The notes under the pieces: generated by a model
What the model saw: only the letters and a program-made list of their open reading frames with translations
Told to the model about the DNA's origin: nothing
Database searches by the model: none
NCBI GenBank assembly: GCA_900552525.1
Contig: UNSK01000028.1
Coordinates: 1-27,807, forward strand
Direction: 5' to 3'
Length of the DNA: 27,807 nucleotides
Source: Candidatus Gastranaerophilales bacterium
GTDB taxonomy: Bacteria > Cyanobacteriota > Vampirovibrionia > Gastranaerophilales > Gastranaerophilaceae
Shown: in pieces, positions 7,350 through 16,200 of the stretch
Numbering within the stretch: position 1 is the stretch's first letter
Layout of the letters: each line of letters starts with the position of its first letter
Translations under genes and position numbers: made by a program

Positions 7350-8180
7350 TTACATATCTAAACCTAAATCTAAAGTAGGAGCTTTTGCTACTATCGCACT
7401 GGAAGAAATTATATCAACTCCGGTAGCAGCTATATCATGCACCGTATTAAGATTAACATTTCCACTTGCTTCGACGATTGCTTTTCCATCTATCAAACGG
7501 ACGCCTTCACGCATCATCTCAAGGTCCATGTTGTCGAGCATTATAATATCAACACCACAACCTAAAGCTTCCTTAACTTGCTCAAGAGTATCACATTCTA
7601 CCTCAATTTTATGAGCATGAGATATATGTTTTTTTAACCTTGTTACTGCTTCTGTAAGAGAACCTGAAAATTTAATATGATTATCTTTTATCATCGCACA
7701 ATCTGCGAGATTAAAACGATGCAAGCTGCCTCCACCAGTCTTAACAGAATATTTTTCAAAAGCTCTAAAGCCAGGAGTAGTTTTTCTTGTGTCAACTATC
7801 TTGGCCTTATACTCACCTACTGCTTTCTGATATTTATTTGTTTCTGTCGCAATACCGCTCATCCTTTGAACATAATTTAAGGCAGTTCGTTCACCCATCA
7901 AAATATATCTCGCAGGGCCTTCTATATCAGCGATTTTATCACCCTTACAGATTACATCACCATCATTAAAATAAAATTTTATATTTACTTTTGGAGAAAG
8001 CAGTCTAAATACAGTTTCAAAGACATTTTTACCACAGAATATTCCATCTGCTCTAGTATTAAGTTCACAGCTCATCATATCGTCTTCTGATGTTAAATAA
8101 TCTGTTGTAATATCACCAAAACCAATATCTTCCTGTAATGCAGCCTTAACGTGTTCTTCTATAAAAAAATTATTTAACAT
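7350..8180 (-). CDS. nadC: Nicotinate-nucleotide pyrophosphorylase (quinolinate phosphoribosyltransferase)
   Basis: NadC converts quinolinate and PRPP to nicotinate mononucleotide, CO2 and pyrophosphate in de novo NAD synthesis. The 276-aa length is typical. Recognisable features are EDIGFGDITTDYL at the N-terminus, the active-site VDTRKTTPGFRAFEKYSV, TGGGSLHRFNLADCAMIKDNH and the C-terminal IEVECDTLEQVKEAL, DIIMLDN and VEASGNVNL strands of the barrel. ATG 8180 has AGGAG about 8 bases upstream. The start overlaps the end of nadB by 11 bp, so the two are coexpressed. Confidence 0.97.
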   Translation of the reverse strand: MLNNFFIEEHVKAALQEDIGFGDITTDYLTSEDDMMSCELNTRADGIFCGKNVFETVFRLLSPKVNIKFYFNDGDVICKGDKIADIEGPARYILMGERTALNYVQRMSGIATETNKYQKAVGEYKAKIVDTRKTTPGFRAFEKYSVKTGGGSLHRFNLADCAMIKDNHIKFSGSLTEAVTRLKKHISHAHKIEVECDTLEQVKEALGCGVDIIMLDNMDLEMMREGVRLIDGKAIVEASGNVNLNTVHDIAATGVDIISSSAIVAKAPTLDLGLDM

Positions 8181-9792
8181 TTATAAGCTCCTTCTCTTCA
8201 TTTTTTAATAAATTAGTATGGCGTGCTACCCTATCAAGCTGAGAGTAGTCCGAACGACAGTGGGCTCCTCTTGATTCTTTACGTGATAGAGCAGAATCAA
8301 TTATTAATGACGCAACACTGAGCATATTTCTATACTCATACTCTTCTTTATTCAAGCACTTTCTTGTTCTCTTGAAAGCTTTTTTCAAATTTTCTACTTC
8401 TTTGCGTGCTTTTAGCAAGTTTTCCTCAGAACGTATTATTCCAACATTATTCCACATAATATCTTTTAAATTTGCCTTCAAAAGCTCAATGTTATAATCT
8501 GCTTCGCTCAAAGGCTGGGAATATATATCAATAATACGTCTTATATTTTCATCAATTTTTTTAGGTATGGCGAGATTTGCAAAAGATAGATAATCTGCTA
8601 ATTCATAAGCACATACAACGCATTCAAGCAGAGAATTACTTGCGAGTCTATTTGCCCCATGAAGTCCTGTAGAAGCACATTCTCCTATTGCATACAAGCC
8701 TCTGATTGAAGTCCTTCCCTCAACACTAGCTTTTATTCCCCCCATACTATAATGTGCAGCTGGAGCTACAGGTATAGGTTTTGCAGAAATATCTATACCA
8801 CACTCGCCACATCTCCTTGAAATAGTAGGAAATCTTTTAAATAACTTCATATGATCAATCATTGAAGCATTTAAAAAGACGTTAAACTTATGTTCTTTAT
8901 TCATTTCACTGTAAATTGCTCTTGTTACAATATCTCTAGGAGCCAATTCTCGTTTATCATGATATTTTGACATAAATTCCATTCCATGGTTATTTATAAG
9001 CCTTGCACCCTCACCCCTTACGGCCTCGGATATCAAAAATCTATCTTTACTTTCTGGACTTAATGCCAAAGCAGTAGGATGGAATTGTACAAACTCCATA
9101 TCCTGAATAATTGCACCAGCATTATATGCCAAATCTATACCGTCACCGGTAGCTCCATCCGGATTAGTTGTATATTTATATAGTTGTCCTAAACCACCTG
9201 TTGCAAGCACCAGAGCAGAAGTATAAACAATTTCATGCTCTCCGGTTAGCTCATTATAAACTATAACCCCTTTACATTCCTGATCTGAATCTACAAGCAG
9301 TTCTGCTGCTACAGCATTCTCCATAACTACGATGTTCTCATCTGCTCTCACTTCGCGGCACAGGGCTTCTGTAATACCACGTCCGGTAGCATCGCCGCCA
9401 GCATGCAAAATTCTACGTATGCTGTGAGCTGCCTCTAGTGTAAAAGTAAGCTCGCCGTCAGCATTTCTATCAAAATCGACCCCATTTTCAATTAAATCAT
9501 TAATCACTTCATCAGAGGCTTCAGAGATATATTCAACAGTGCTTCTATCACTTAGTCCAGCACCAGCTGTTAATGTATCTTCTACATGTTTTTCAACACA
9601 GTCTTCTGGATTTTGGTGCAAAACACCGACTATCCCACCTTGTGCATAAAGCGAATTGCTGTTTCCAAGATATGATTTTGTTAACAGCAGAACTCCTTCG
9701 GGTAAATTTATCTGCTGTGATATTTTTAACGCTGCATATAAACCTGCAGCACCGCTTCCTACAATTACTACTGAGTATTCGGAATATTTCAT
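8170..9792 (-). CDS. nadB: L-aspartate oxidase
   Basis: NadB is a flavoenzyme that oxidises L-aspartate to iminoaspartate, the first step of de novo NAD synthesis. The 540-aa protein starts with an FAD-binding GSGAAGLYAAL motif, then has SNSLYAQGGI, HAGGDATGRGI, the dinucleotide stretch ALVLATGGLGQLY, the active-site FVQFHPTAL, EAVRGEGARL, the catalytic RELAPRDIVTRAI and C-terminal GLHGANRLASNSLLE, all expected for the succinate dehydrogenase/NadB flavoprotein fold. ATG 9792 is used, with GGAG repeats upstream. NadA, the usual partner, is absent from the window and must be encoded elsewhere if the pathway is complete. NadC overlaps its 3' end. Confidence 0.97.
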   Translation of the reverse strand: MKYSEYSVVIVGSGAAGLYAALKISQQINLPEGVLLLTKSYLGNSNSLYAQGGIVGVLHQNPEDCVEKHVEDTLTAGAGLSDRSTVEYISEASDEVINDLIENGVDFDRNADGELTFTLEAAHSIRRILHAGGDATGRGITEALCREVRADENIVVMENAVAAELLVDSDQECKGVIVYNELTGEHEIVYTSALVLATGGLGQLYKYTTNPDGATGDGIDLAYNAGAIIQDMEFVQFHPTALALSPESKDRFLISEAVRGEGARLINNHGMEFMSKYHDKRELAPRDIVTRAIYSEMNKEHKFNVFLNASMIDHMKLFKRFPTISRRCGECGIDISAKPIPVAPAAHYSMGGIKASVEGRTSIRGLYAIGECASTGLHGANRLASNSLLECVVCAYELADYLSFANLAIPKKIDENIRRIIDIYSQPLSEADYNIELLKANLKDIMWNNVGIIRSEENLLKARKEVENLKKAFKRTRKCLNKEEYEYRNMLSVASLIIDSALSRKESRGAHCRSDYSQLDRVARHTNLLKNEEKELINVK

Positions 9793-9871
9793 TTCTCCAC
9801 TCCGCTGGCTACTTACTTAATATAATTTTAAAACAAAAAAAGCAAACAGAGTATAAATTAAATATTAAGAT

Positions 9872-10648
9872 TTATCTTACTGACAGAGCAAGAATTTTTG
9901 GATGTAAAGAATCTTCAATAATAGAATCTTCTTCACTTATTGCAGGAGAATATTCTCTTGCAAGCTTCAAATCAGTATTATATCCGCTCAAATCTCCCAT
10001 TGCTTTTTTTACAAGAGCTCTATCAACATAAGCACGCGGATTATTTTTATTTCTATCTAAGGCTAAGTTCCAAACTCTTAACGCCACATCAGGTCTGTCA
10101 ACAGATAAATATATTTCAGCCATACATGCAAAACCTGCATATGCAAACGGATCTTGGTTAAGCATAGCATTGCAGTAATTCATAGCTTCTTTGTAATTTC
10201 CCGCGACTTTAAAAAGCATTGCGACTTTTAAATTGTCACTAAAAGATATTAAATCAGAATTAATAAAGTCATTTAATGCACCTTTGTGATCTCCAAGAAA
10301 TAATCTTATTTCTGCACGATCTTTATATAGATTTCTAAGCTCTGCATCAGATGCAAAAGAAGGAAGGGTTTCAATGGCTTTATTCATTTCTTTCAAAGCC
10401 GTTGGTTTATCTGGATACATTTTTGCAAGATAAACAGCATTATTTCTATGAAATATATACTCAGTAGAACTATTATCACTGAAAAGTTTAGTGATGAAAT
10501 ACTTAGTATTATTTCCCCAAAAACAAAGTTGTAACAATTTGTTTCCAGGAGGACTGCAAAACCAAGCTATAAATAAAAAGCCTACAACAATCCAAACTAA
10601 CAGTTTGACATCATCTTTACGACTTTGCTTTTGAAAATTAGTAATCAT
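9872..10648 (-). CDS. Membrane-anchored TPR protein
   Basis: 258 aa. One N-terminal membrane segment (about residues 15-33, VKLLVWIVVGFLFIAWF) follows a short basic head, so the bulk probably faces the periplasm, though orientation is not proven. Residues 65-245 are helical pairs with TPR-like spacing: HRNNAVYLAKMYPDKPTAL, YKDRAEIRLFLGDHKGAL, FKVAGNYKEAMNYC, MAEIYLSVDRPDVAL and VDRALVKKAMGDLSGY. TPRs bind partner peptides; the partner is unknown. ATG 10648 has a GA-rich stretch upstream. It lies 77 bases after the HExxH gene and 79 before nadB, with no terminator seen in either gap. Confidence 0.75.
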   Translation of the reverse strand: MITNFQKQSRKDDVKLLVWIVVGFLFIAWFCSPPGNKLLQLCFWGNNTKYFITKLFSDNSSTEYIFHRNNAVYLAKMYPDKPTALKEMNKAIETLPSFASDAELRNLYKDRAEIRLFLGDHKGALNDFINSDLISFSDNLKVAMLFKVAGNYKEAMNYCNAMLNQDPFAYAGFACMAEIYLSVDRPDVALRVWNLALDRNKNNPRAYVDRALVKKAMGDLSGYNTDLKLAREYSPAISEEDSIIEDSLHPKILALSVR

Positions 10649-10725
10649 TCGTTCTCTCTTCCTTATGTCTATATTTTATACTATAAATTAAAAAAAATAA
10701 AGTCCTATTTTACTTTTTATTAAGT

Positions 10726-11520
10726 TCAAGAGTTAAGTATTGCATCTACAGCCTCTATTTCTTTGACCGTTTTATTGTTAATAAAATTAAGAAACCTTGC
10801 AGAAATACTGGGAGCCAATTTTTCCACAGCTTCTCTATTTGTGAAAAAAAGTTCGAAAAATCTTGCCCATAATTCTGATGGTTGATTATAATATTTATTC
10901 AATCGATTAATTTTGGAATTAATTCTTGCAAGTTGTCTTTGATTTGATTTTAACCGAATATATGCAATTTGCTCTTCAGTAAGAGTTTTAAAATCATTTT
11001 CTAAAGTATCAACAGCATAAATTTGTGTTAAAACTTGTATTTTATCATACTTTAATAAATATTTAACCGGATATTTTAAAAGCCTTTCTATAGGCTTAAA
11101 TGGTTCCGACACTTTAAAATTTGGATATACAGCTTTTATATAGCTTACTAATTTTTTATTTTCAAGCATATAATGCTGCTTACATTTATAAAGAGAAGAA
11201 GCAAATTCTTTAGGTACATTCTGCACTGTAATGTTTATTAATTCTTCTTGTTCTAATTCTGATAAATCCTTAAAAACAAAGTCCAGTGAGCTAAGAGTTG
11301 AATCATTGCAGTAATGAATATAATGCGCAAATTCATGCAAAAGCGTCGATAGCGTACTATCTGCATCGATATTTTCTGAAATATCAATTCTGTAGCCATC
11401 CCTCTTTTTACAAAAGATACCTTTATTACCACGAGCCTTATTCTTACCAATATTTACTATAACGCCTAATGACGTTATATACTCGGCTAACCTTGTGACC
11501 CTGTTTCTTTGACTAGCCAT
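10726..11520 (-). CDS. Putative HExxH zinc metalloprotein
   Basis: 264 aa. Residues about 60-72 contain LLHEFAHYIHYC, a clear HExxH with aromatic and His spacing resembling the ImmA/IrrE-like (M78) peptidases. The preceding segment (YRIDISENIDADSTLSTL) also fits that layout. The rest is helical and basic, with a tail containing SELWARFFELFFTNREAV, similar to the distal helix that in M78-type proteins carries Glu near the active site. I cannot assign substrate or family with certainty. ATG 11520 lies within cutA, giving a 34-bp overlap, and no clear Shine-Dalgarno is seen, so expression may depend on coupling to cutA. Confidence 0.7.
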   Translation of the reverse strand: MASQRNRVTRLAEYITSLGVIVNIGKNKARGNKGIFCKKRDGYRIDISENIDADSTLSTLLHEFAHYIHYCNDSTLSSLDFVFKDLSELEQEELINITVQNVPKEFASSLYKCKQHYMLENKKLVSYIKAVYPNFKVSEPFKPIERLLKYPVKYLLKYDKIQVLTQIYAVDTLENDFKTLTEEQIAYIRLKSNQRQLARINSKINRLNKYYNQPSELWARFFELFFTNREAVEKLAPSISARFLNFINNKTVKEIEAVDAILNS

Positions 11521-11810
11521 TTTAAATAATCTTCACTGCAATCAACTATAGGTAACGCAATTATTTCCGGTACTGTATACGGATGAATATCTTCTATCAC
11601 AAGTTTTATTTTGCCATAATTGGTTCTTCTTGTTTTTATCATCATTAGAATTTCTTTTTCTTCACAAATTTCCCCATCCCACGAGAACTTTGATCTTACC
11701 TTATCAATCATACTAACACACGCTGCGAGTTTGTGTTTCAATAAAATATTTGTAATATCTTTTGCGATTTGCTTGTCTGGCACAGTGCAATAAATAACTA
11801 TAATATCCAT
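11487..11810 (-). CDS. cutA: CutA1-type divalent-cation tolerance protein
   Basis: 107 aa, the usual CutA length. The family pattern is complete: IVIYCTVPDKQIAKDITNIL at the N-terminus, then LAACVSMID, FSWDGEICEEKEILMMIKT, and the C-terminal HPYTVPEIIALPI and DYLKWL. CutA is a ferredoxin-like homotrimer; the name comes from copper tolerance in E. coli, but its general role remains unsettled. ATG 11810 has AGGAG six bases upstream. It lies 9 bases after glcD and overlaps the next gene by 34 bp. Confidence 0.95.
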   Translation of the reverse strand: MDIIVIYCTVPDKQIAKDITNILLKHKLAACVSMIDKVRSKFSWDGEICEEKEILMMIKTRRTNYGKIKLVIEDIHPYTVPEIIALPIVDCSEDYLKWLVKETGSQG

Positions 11811-11819
11811 TATATCTCC

Positions 11820-13205
11820 TTATGATTTAAAAATTTTTCCCGGATTTAATATTTTATTCGGATCAAATACTTCTTTAACCTTTTTCATATAATCAACAGC
11901 AGTACCACCCGCAGAAATAGCCAGGTAAGCAAGTTTTTCTATACCTACCCCGTGTTCTGCAGAAATTGTCCCGCCAAGTGAAACTGCAAGTGCATATATT
12001 TCAGATTTTGCTTTGAAATACCGTTTTACTTCTTCATCATTTTCTAAATTCAGAGCAATCTGAGGATGAATATTACCATCTCCCAAATGCCCTACCATAC
12101 ATACTGCAAGATTATATTTGTCACAAATATCCTTACAGCCCTTAACCATCGTTGATATAGCAGAGCGTGGAACAATTATGTCATCCGATAAAACATCTGG
12201 AGCAAGTTTTGCAGCTGCCGCAAAGCTGGATCTTCTAGCCGTCCATACAGCTTCAATTTCTTCCTCTGTCTTTGCGATTTCAATATCTGAAACGCCAGCT
12301 TCTTTTAAAGCAGCAATCACGCATTCCTGCTGATAATTCATTGAACACTCAAAGCCATCAATGTTGACAATAAGCATTGCAGACTTGTCAGTATGCAATC
12401 CACAAGGATAAAACCGTTCTACAGTAGTAATGGAGTTGTTATCCATAAAATCTATTGTTGCCGGAAATATTTTATTCTTTATTATATTATTAACTCCATC
12501 AACTGCTGCCTCCAGCGAATCAAAATACCCCATAATTGTTCTTAGAGCTTCTGGACGTGGAATTAATTTGAGTTCAGCCTCAACGACAACTGCCAGAGTA
12601 CCTTCACTTCCGATTATCAGTTGATTCAGATGATATCCGGCAGCATCTTTAATTGTTCCTTTACCAAGTTTTACCAGAGTTCCATCCGCCAGAACCACAG
12701 TTAAGCTTAAAATATAATCTTTTGTAGTGCCATACTTAAAGCCCATAGCCCCGCCCGAAGATTGAGCAATACTGCCGCCTATTGTTGATACTCTGTAATT
12801 AGATGGATCCGGAGGATAAAATAAGCCTTCTGCCTCTGCTGCTTTTTTTATATCAGCAAGTATGGCACCGGGCTGAACTGTCATAGTCATGTCAATAGGG
12901 TTAAACTTAAGAATTTTATTCATTCTTGAAAAATTCAATACAATGCCCCCCTCAGGACATGTACAAGCGCCAACCATGTTAGTGCCTGCACCTCTTGATA
13001 TTACAGGAATTTTATTTTTATTTGCGTACTTTATAATTTCTTGAACTTGAGATATTGTTTCTACAAATACTACAGCATCAGGAGATACTGCAATAGTTTC
13101 TGAATTCGTAGAATCTTCTGCATAACAGTACAATTCTTCCTTTTCAGTCAAAACATTATTATTTACTATTCTTTTTATATTATCAATATCATTTTTCAAC
13201 AACAT
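11820..13205 (-). CDS. FAD-linked glycolate/D-lactate dehydrogenase, GlcD-like
   Basis: 461 aa, typical of GlcD/D-lactate dehydrogenase flavoproteins. The PCMH-type FAD domain covers about residues 30-220: PVISRGAGTNMVGAC, GGIVLNFSRMNKIL, GLFYPPDPSNYRVSTIGG and ILSLTVVLADGTLV. The C-terminal oxidase domain includes the metal-binding GHLGDGNIHPQI and the SAEHGVGIEK motif. The substrate (glycolate, lactate or another 2-hydroxy acid) cannot be told from this. No GlcE/GlcF or EtfAB partner is adjacent. ATG 13205 overlaps the giant coiled-coil gene by 17 bp, and no good Shine-Dalgarno is visible, so it is probably translated by coupling. Confidence 0.93.
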   Translation of the reverse strand: MLLKNDIDNIKRIVNNNVLTEKEELYCYAEDSTNSETIAVSPDAVVFVETISQVQEIIKYANKNKIPVISRGAGTNMVGACTCPEGGIVLNFSRMNKILKFNPIDMTMTVQPGAILADIKKAAEAEGLFYPPDPSNYRVSTIGGSIAQSSGGAMGFKYGTTKDYILSLTVVLADGTLVKLGKGTIKDAAGYHLNQLIIGSEGTLAVVVEAELKLIPRPEALRTIMGYFDSLEAAVDGVNNIIKNKIFPATIDFMDNNSITTVERFYPCGLHTDKSAMLIVNIDGFECSMNYQQECVIAALKEAGVSDIEIAKTEEEIEAVWTARRSSFAAAAKLAPDVLSDDIIVPRSAISTMVKGCKDICDKYNLAVCMVGHLGDGNIHPQIALNLENDEEVKRYFKAKSEIYALAVSLGGTISAEHGVGIEKLAYLAISAGGTAVDYMKKVKEVFDPNKILNPGKIFKS

Positions 13206-16200
13206 GTGACGCTATTTTTTCAATACTCTTATTCAATTTTGCTATTTGTCTGTCCATACCGCCTACTTTTTTAGTAAGCTGAGCTGTGTCTTTCGGGTTA
13301 AACATTGCTGCCACATCCTCCAGCTTTGATTCCAGAGAATTGATTTTATCTTGCTGTGAAGACATTTTATCATCTATCGCAACCAAAAATCTATTCAAAG
13401 TTTCTTCTAGAGGTGACATATCAATTTTATTATTCTTATTATTTATAGTAGTTTCTACAATTACTCTGTCGAGTTTAGCTTCAAGAGAAGCAATTTTTTT
13501 AGCTTGTTTGTCAAAAACATTACTCAATGCTTCAATTAGCTCAGCGCTATCAGAATTATCCTCAGCTTCTGCCTTTAAGTCTTCAAGCATAACTTTAATC
13601 TGTCCGATATCATCAAGAGTTTCTACTTTATCGGAAATAGATGTAATTTGGGCACCGGCATTATCAACCCACTCTGCAAGATATTCAAATACCTGATTAA
13701 AGACTTGATTTGTTTTTGCGCCATTTTGAATCATTGTATTAATAGCACCTAGCTTATTATCTATTTTATCAAGTCCTGCATCCTGAGCAAAATTACGTGT
13801 TCTTTCATCTAAATCATTAATCACAAGCTTAAAGTCCTGTAGATTTTCTTGAAGAGTTTTATAAGACTCATCAGATGCAAGTATAAGTTTATTCGTTCTT
13901 GTACTTATGCTTACTATATCTTCGTTTAATGCATCAAAGTCTTTTTTAAATTCTTCTGTATTGAAATTTGGAATTTCTTTTTTGATAGAATCTACAAGTT
14001 CATATATATCATTCGTTGATGAAATAAGCTCTTCAAGTTCTTTAGACTTATTATCTTGTTTAATTTCATTCAGACTCAAACGAAGATTTGCAATATCAGA
14101 CTCTAAATCCTGTAAGCTGTAGACATAGTCTATATCACCATCTGATGATATTATGGAAGTTATTTTTTCATTGATTAAATCAATATCTTCTTTTAGTGTA
14201 TCAACTTTATTGTCAACAACTGCAAGATTATCTTTTACAGTTGACACATCATCAATAGTCGTTACTATATGGCTCAAAACAGTAATGAGTTCTGAATGCT
14301 TTTCTTGTATAAAATCAAGTATCTCTTCTTGTTCTGCAACAAAAGAAATCTGATTGAAAATATTTAAAAACTGGGTAATGATATCAGTTTTTAAATTATT
14401 TAACTCATTTTGCACTGATGTATCTTGAGCTTCCAACTTAGAATTAACACCTTCTATTGCTTGAAGCACACTATATTTTATAACAGCATTCATTTCTGTG
14501 AGTTCTGGCAAATTTGCACCGCATAAATCAGTGATATCTTCTAAATAACCAAATTGTTCTCTGATTAAATCTTCAAGCCCCTGTATTTGATTATTTACAG
14601 AAGTTTGGAACGCTTCATCAAAAGCCTTATTCAAAATTTGCGTTTTTAAATCGGCAAAACTCAAACTTAACTCATCAAGGCTTCCATTTATACCATCCAA
14701 TACAGTTGTTATTGTTTTGTTAATTTCATCCTTAGAAACAACAAACTTGGAAAGCAAATCTTGTACTGCAGCTTCAATTTCTACAAATGAAGTATTATAC
14801 TTAGAAGAAATTAACTTTATTTCTTCATATTTATCTACTACAGTATCAGTAAATTTCTTGTCAAATAAGTTAAACTTATCACTTATATTTTGAGAAATAT
14901 TAGATGTGATAAAATTCTGCAGCTGTGAATTGAGATTTTCAGCCATTGTAGATACTAAAATCTCATTTGCTTTTTTCATATCAGACATTGCATCATCAAA
15001 TACACTTGCCTGAAGCAATTTATTTGATGCAGCAAGCATATCTTCTGCAGAACGTCTTAAATCGGTACCGATGCTGTCTATTTTACTATTTAGCCCTGAC
15101 GAATCCGTTTTTACATCTATATAAGATTTCAAATCATTTATATGGTTATAAATATAATCTTCGACAGAACTTTCTATATGAATAGTAAGTTTTGAAAGTT
15201 CATCTTTTTGGAACTCTCTCATCATATTCATCTGTTCTAACAAATCTTTAACAATTACATCAGCTTCTTTTTCTATATTATCTGCAATTATATTCAGTTC
15301 ACTTTTTACAAAATTATTTACAAAATCTCTGCAAGCTACTGCTGTTTGCTTATTTATATCAATTTGCTCAAGAATTTTATTCGTGAACATTTCCATTGAT
15401 TGAAGTTCGCCGGCAGCAATATCTGCACTAGCTGCCAGAATAGAATTGACCTTATCTTCTATAGACTGTTCTACTTCTTCCATAGCCTCTTTGCTGTTCT
15501 TAATTAAGGTTTCTGATATAGCAGAAACTTCTGATTTGGTAACATCTTTTGCTTCACCAATAAGAACATTAAAAGTATTGCTTAATTCTTTTAATTGAGA
15601 TTGGAAAATATTCATTCTTGAAATCTCATCTTTATCCAATCTTTCATTCAAAGTTTCAAAAGAAGCTTTAAAATCAATCGCTTTTGCATTCAAATCCTCA
15701 AGCGTTTTTGAGCTTACATTGCTCAGCTGGGTTAACAGGTTCAAAGAGTGTTCTTCAAAGAGAGAATGAATTTTATTAAAGAGTTCATCCATTTCTCCTG
15801 TAACATTCTCTGCCAGACTCTGCCTTAATAATGCAGCTCTGTCACCTGCGTCTTTTCCTAATGCCTGTAATTCTTGAATTATAGAATTTATTCTTGCATT
15901 AACATTTTCCTGCTGCGCAGCTGCAACTGAATTAATCAGGTTTTCTAATTCTTGCGCTGCAGAAGAAGAATCCTTTGAGAGAATATCAATATTCTGCAGA
16001 ATATTATTAACCTGACCGACAATATTTTCCTGTTGAGCAGTAGAAGCCTCCCTTATCAAACGGCTTAACTCACGCAAGGAGCTATTCACCTGAGTTTCAA
16101 TATTTTCTTGATTTATAGAAGTTGCATTTTTGATAAGCTCTCTTAACTCTGCCAGAACTTCATCTGCCTTAGAAATGCTTGCTGACTGCTGAGCCTGAAT

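Noticed and set aside
9573..10031. Plus-strand frame spanning nadB, the intergenic gap and the TPR gene
   Set aside because: It is antisense to two real genes, lacks a ribosome binding site and shows no domain pattern.
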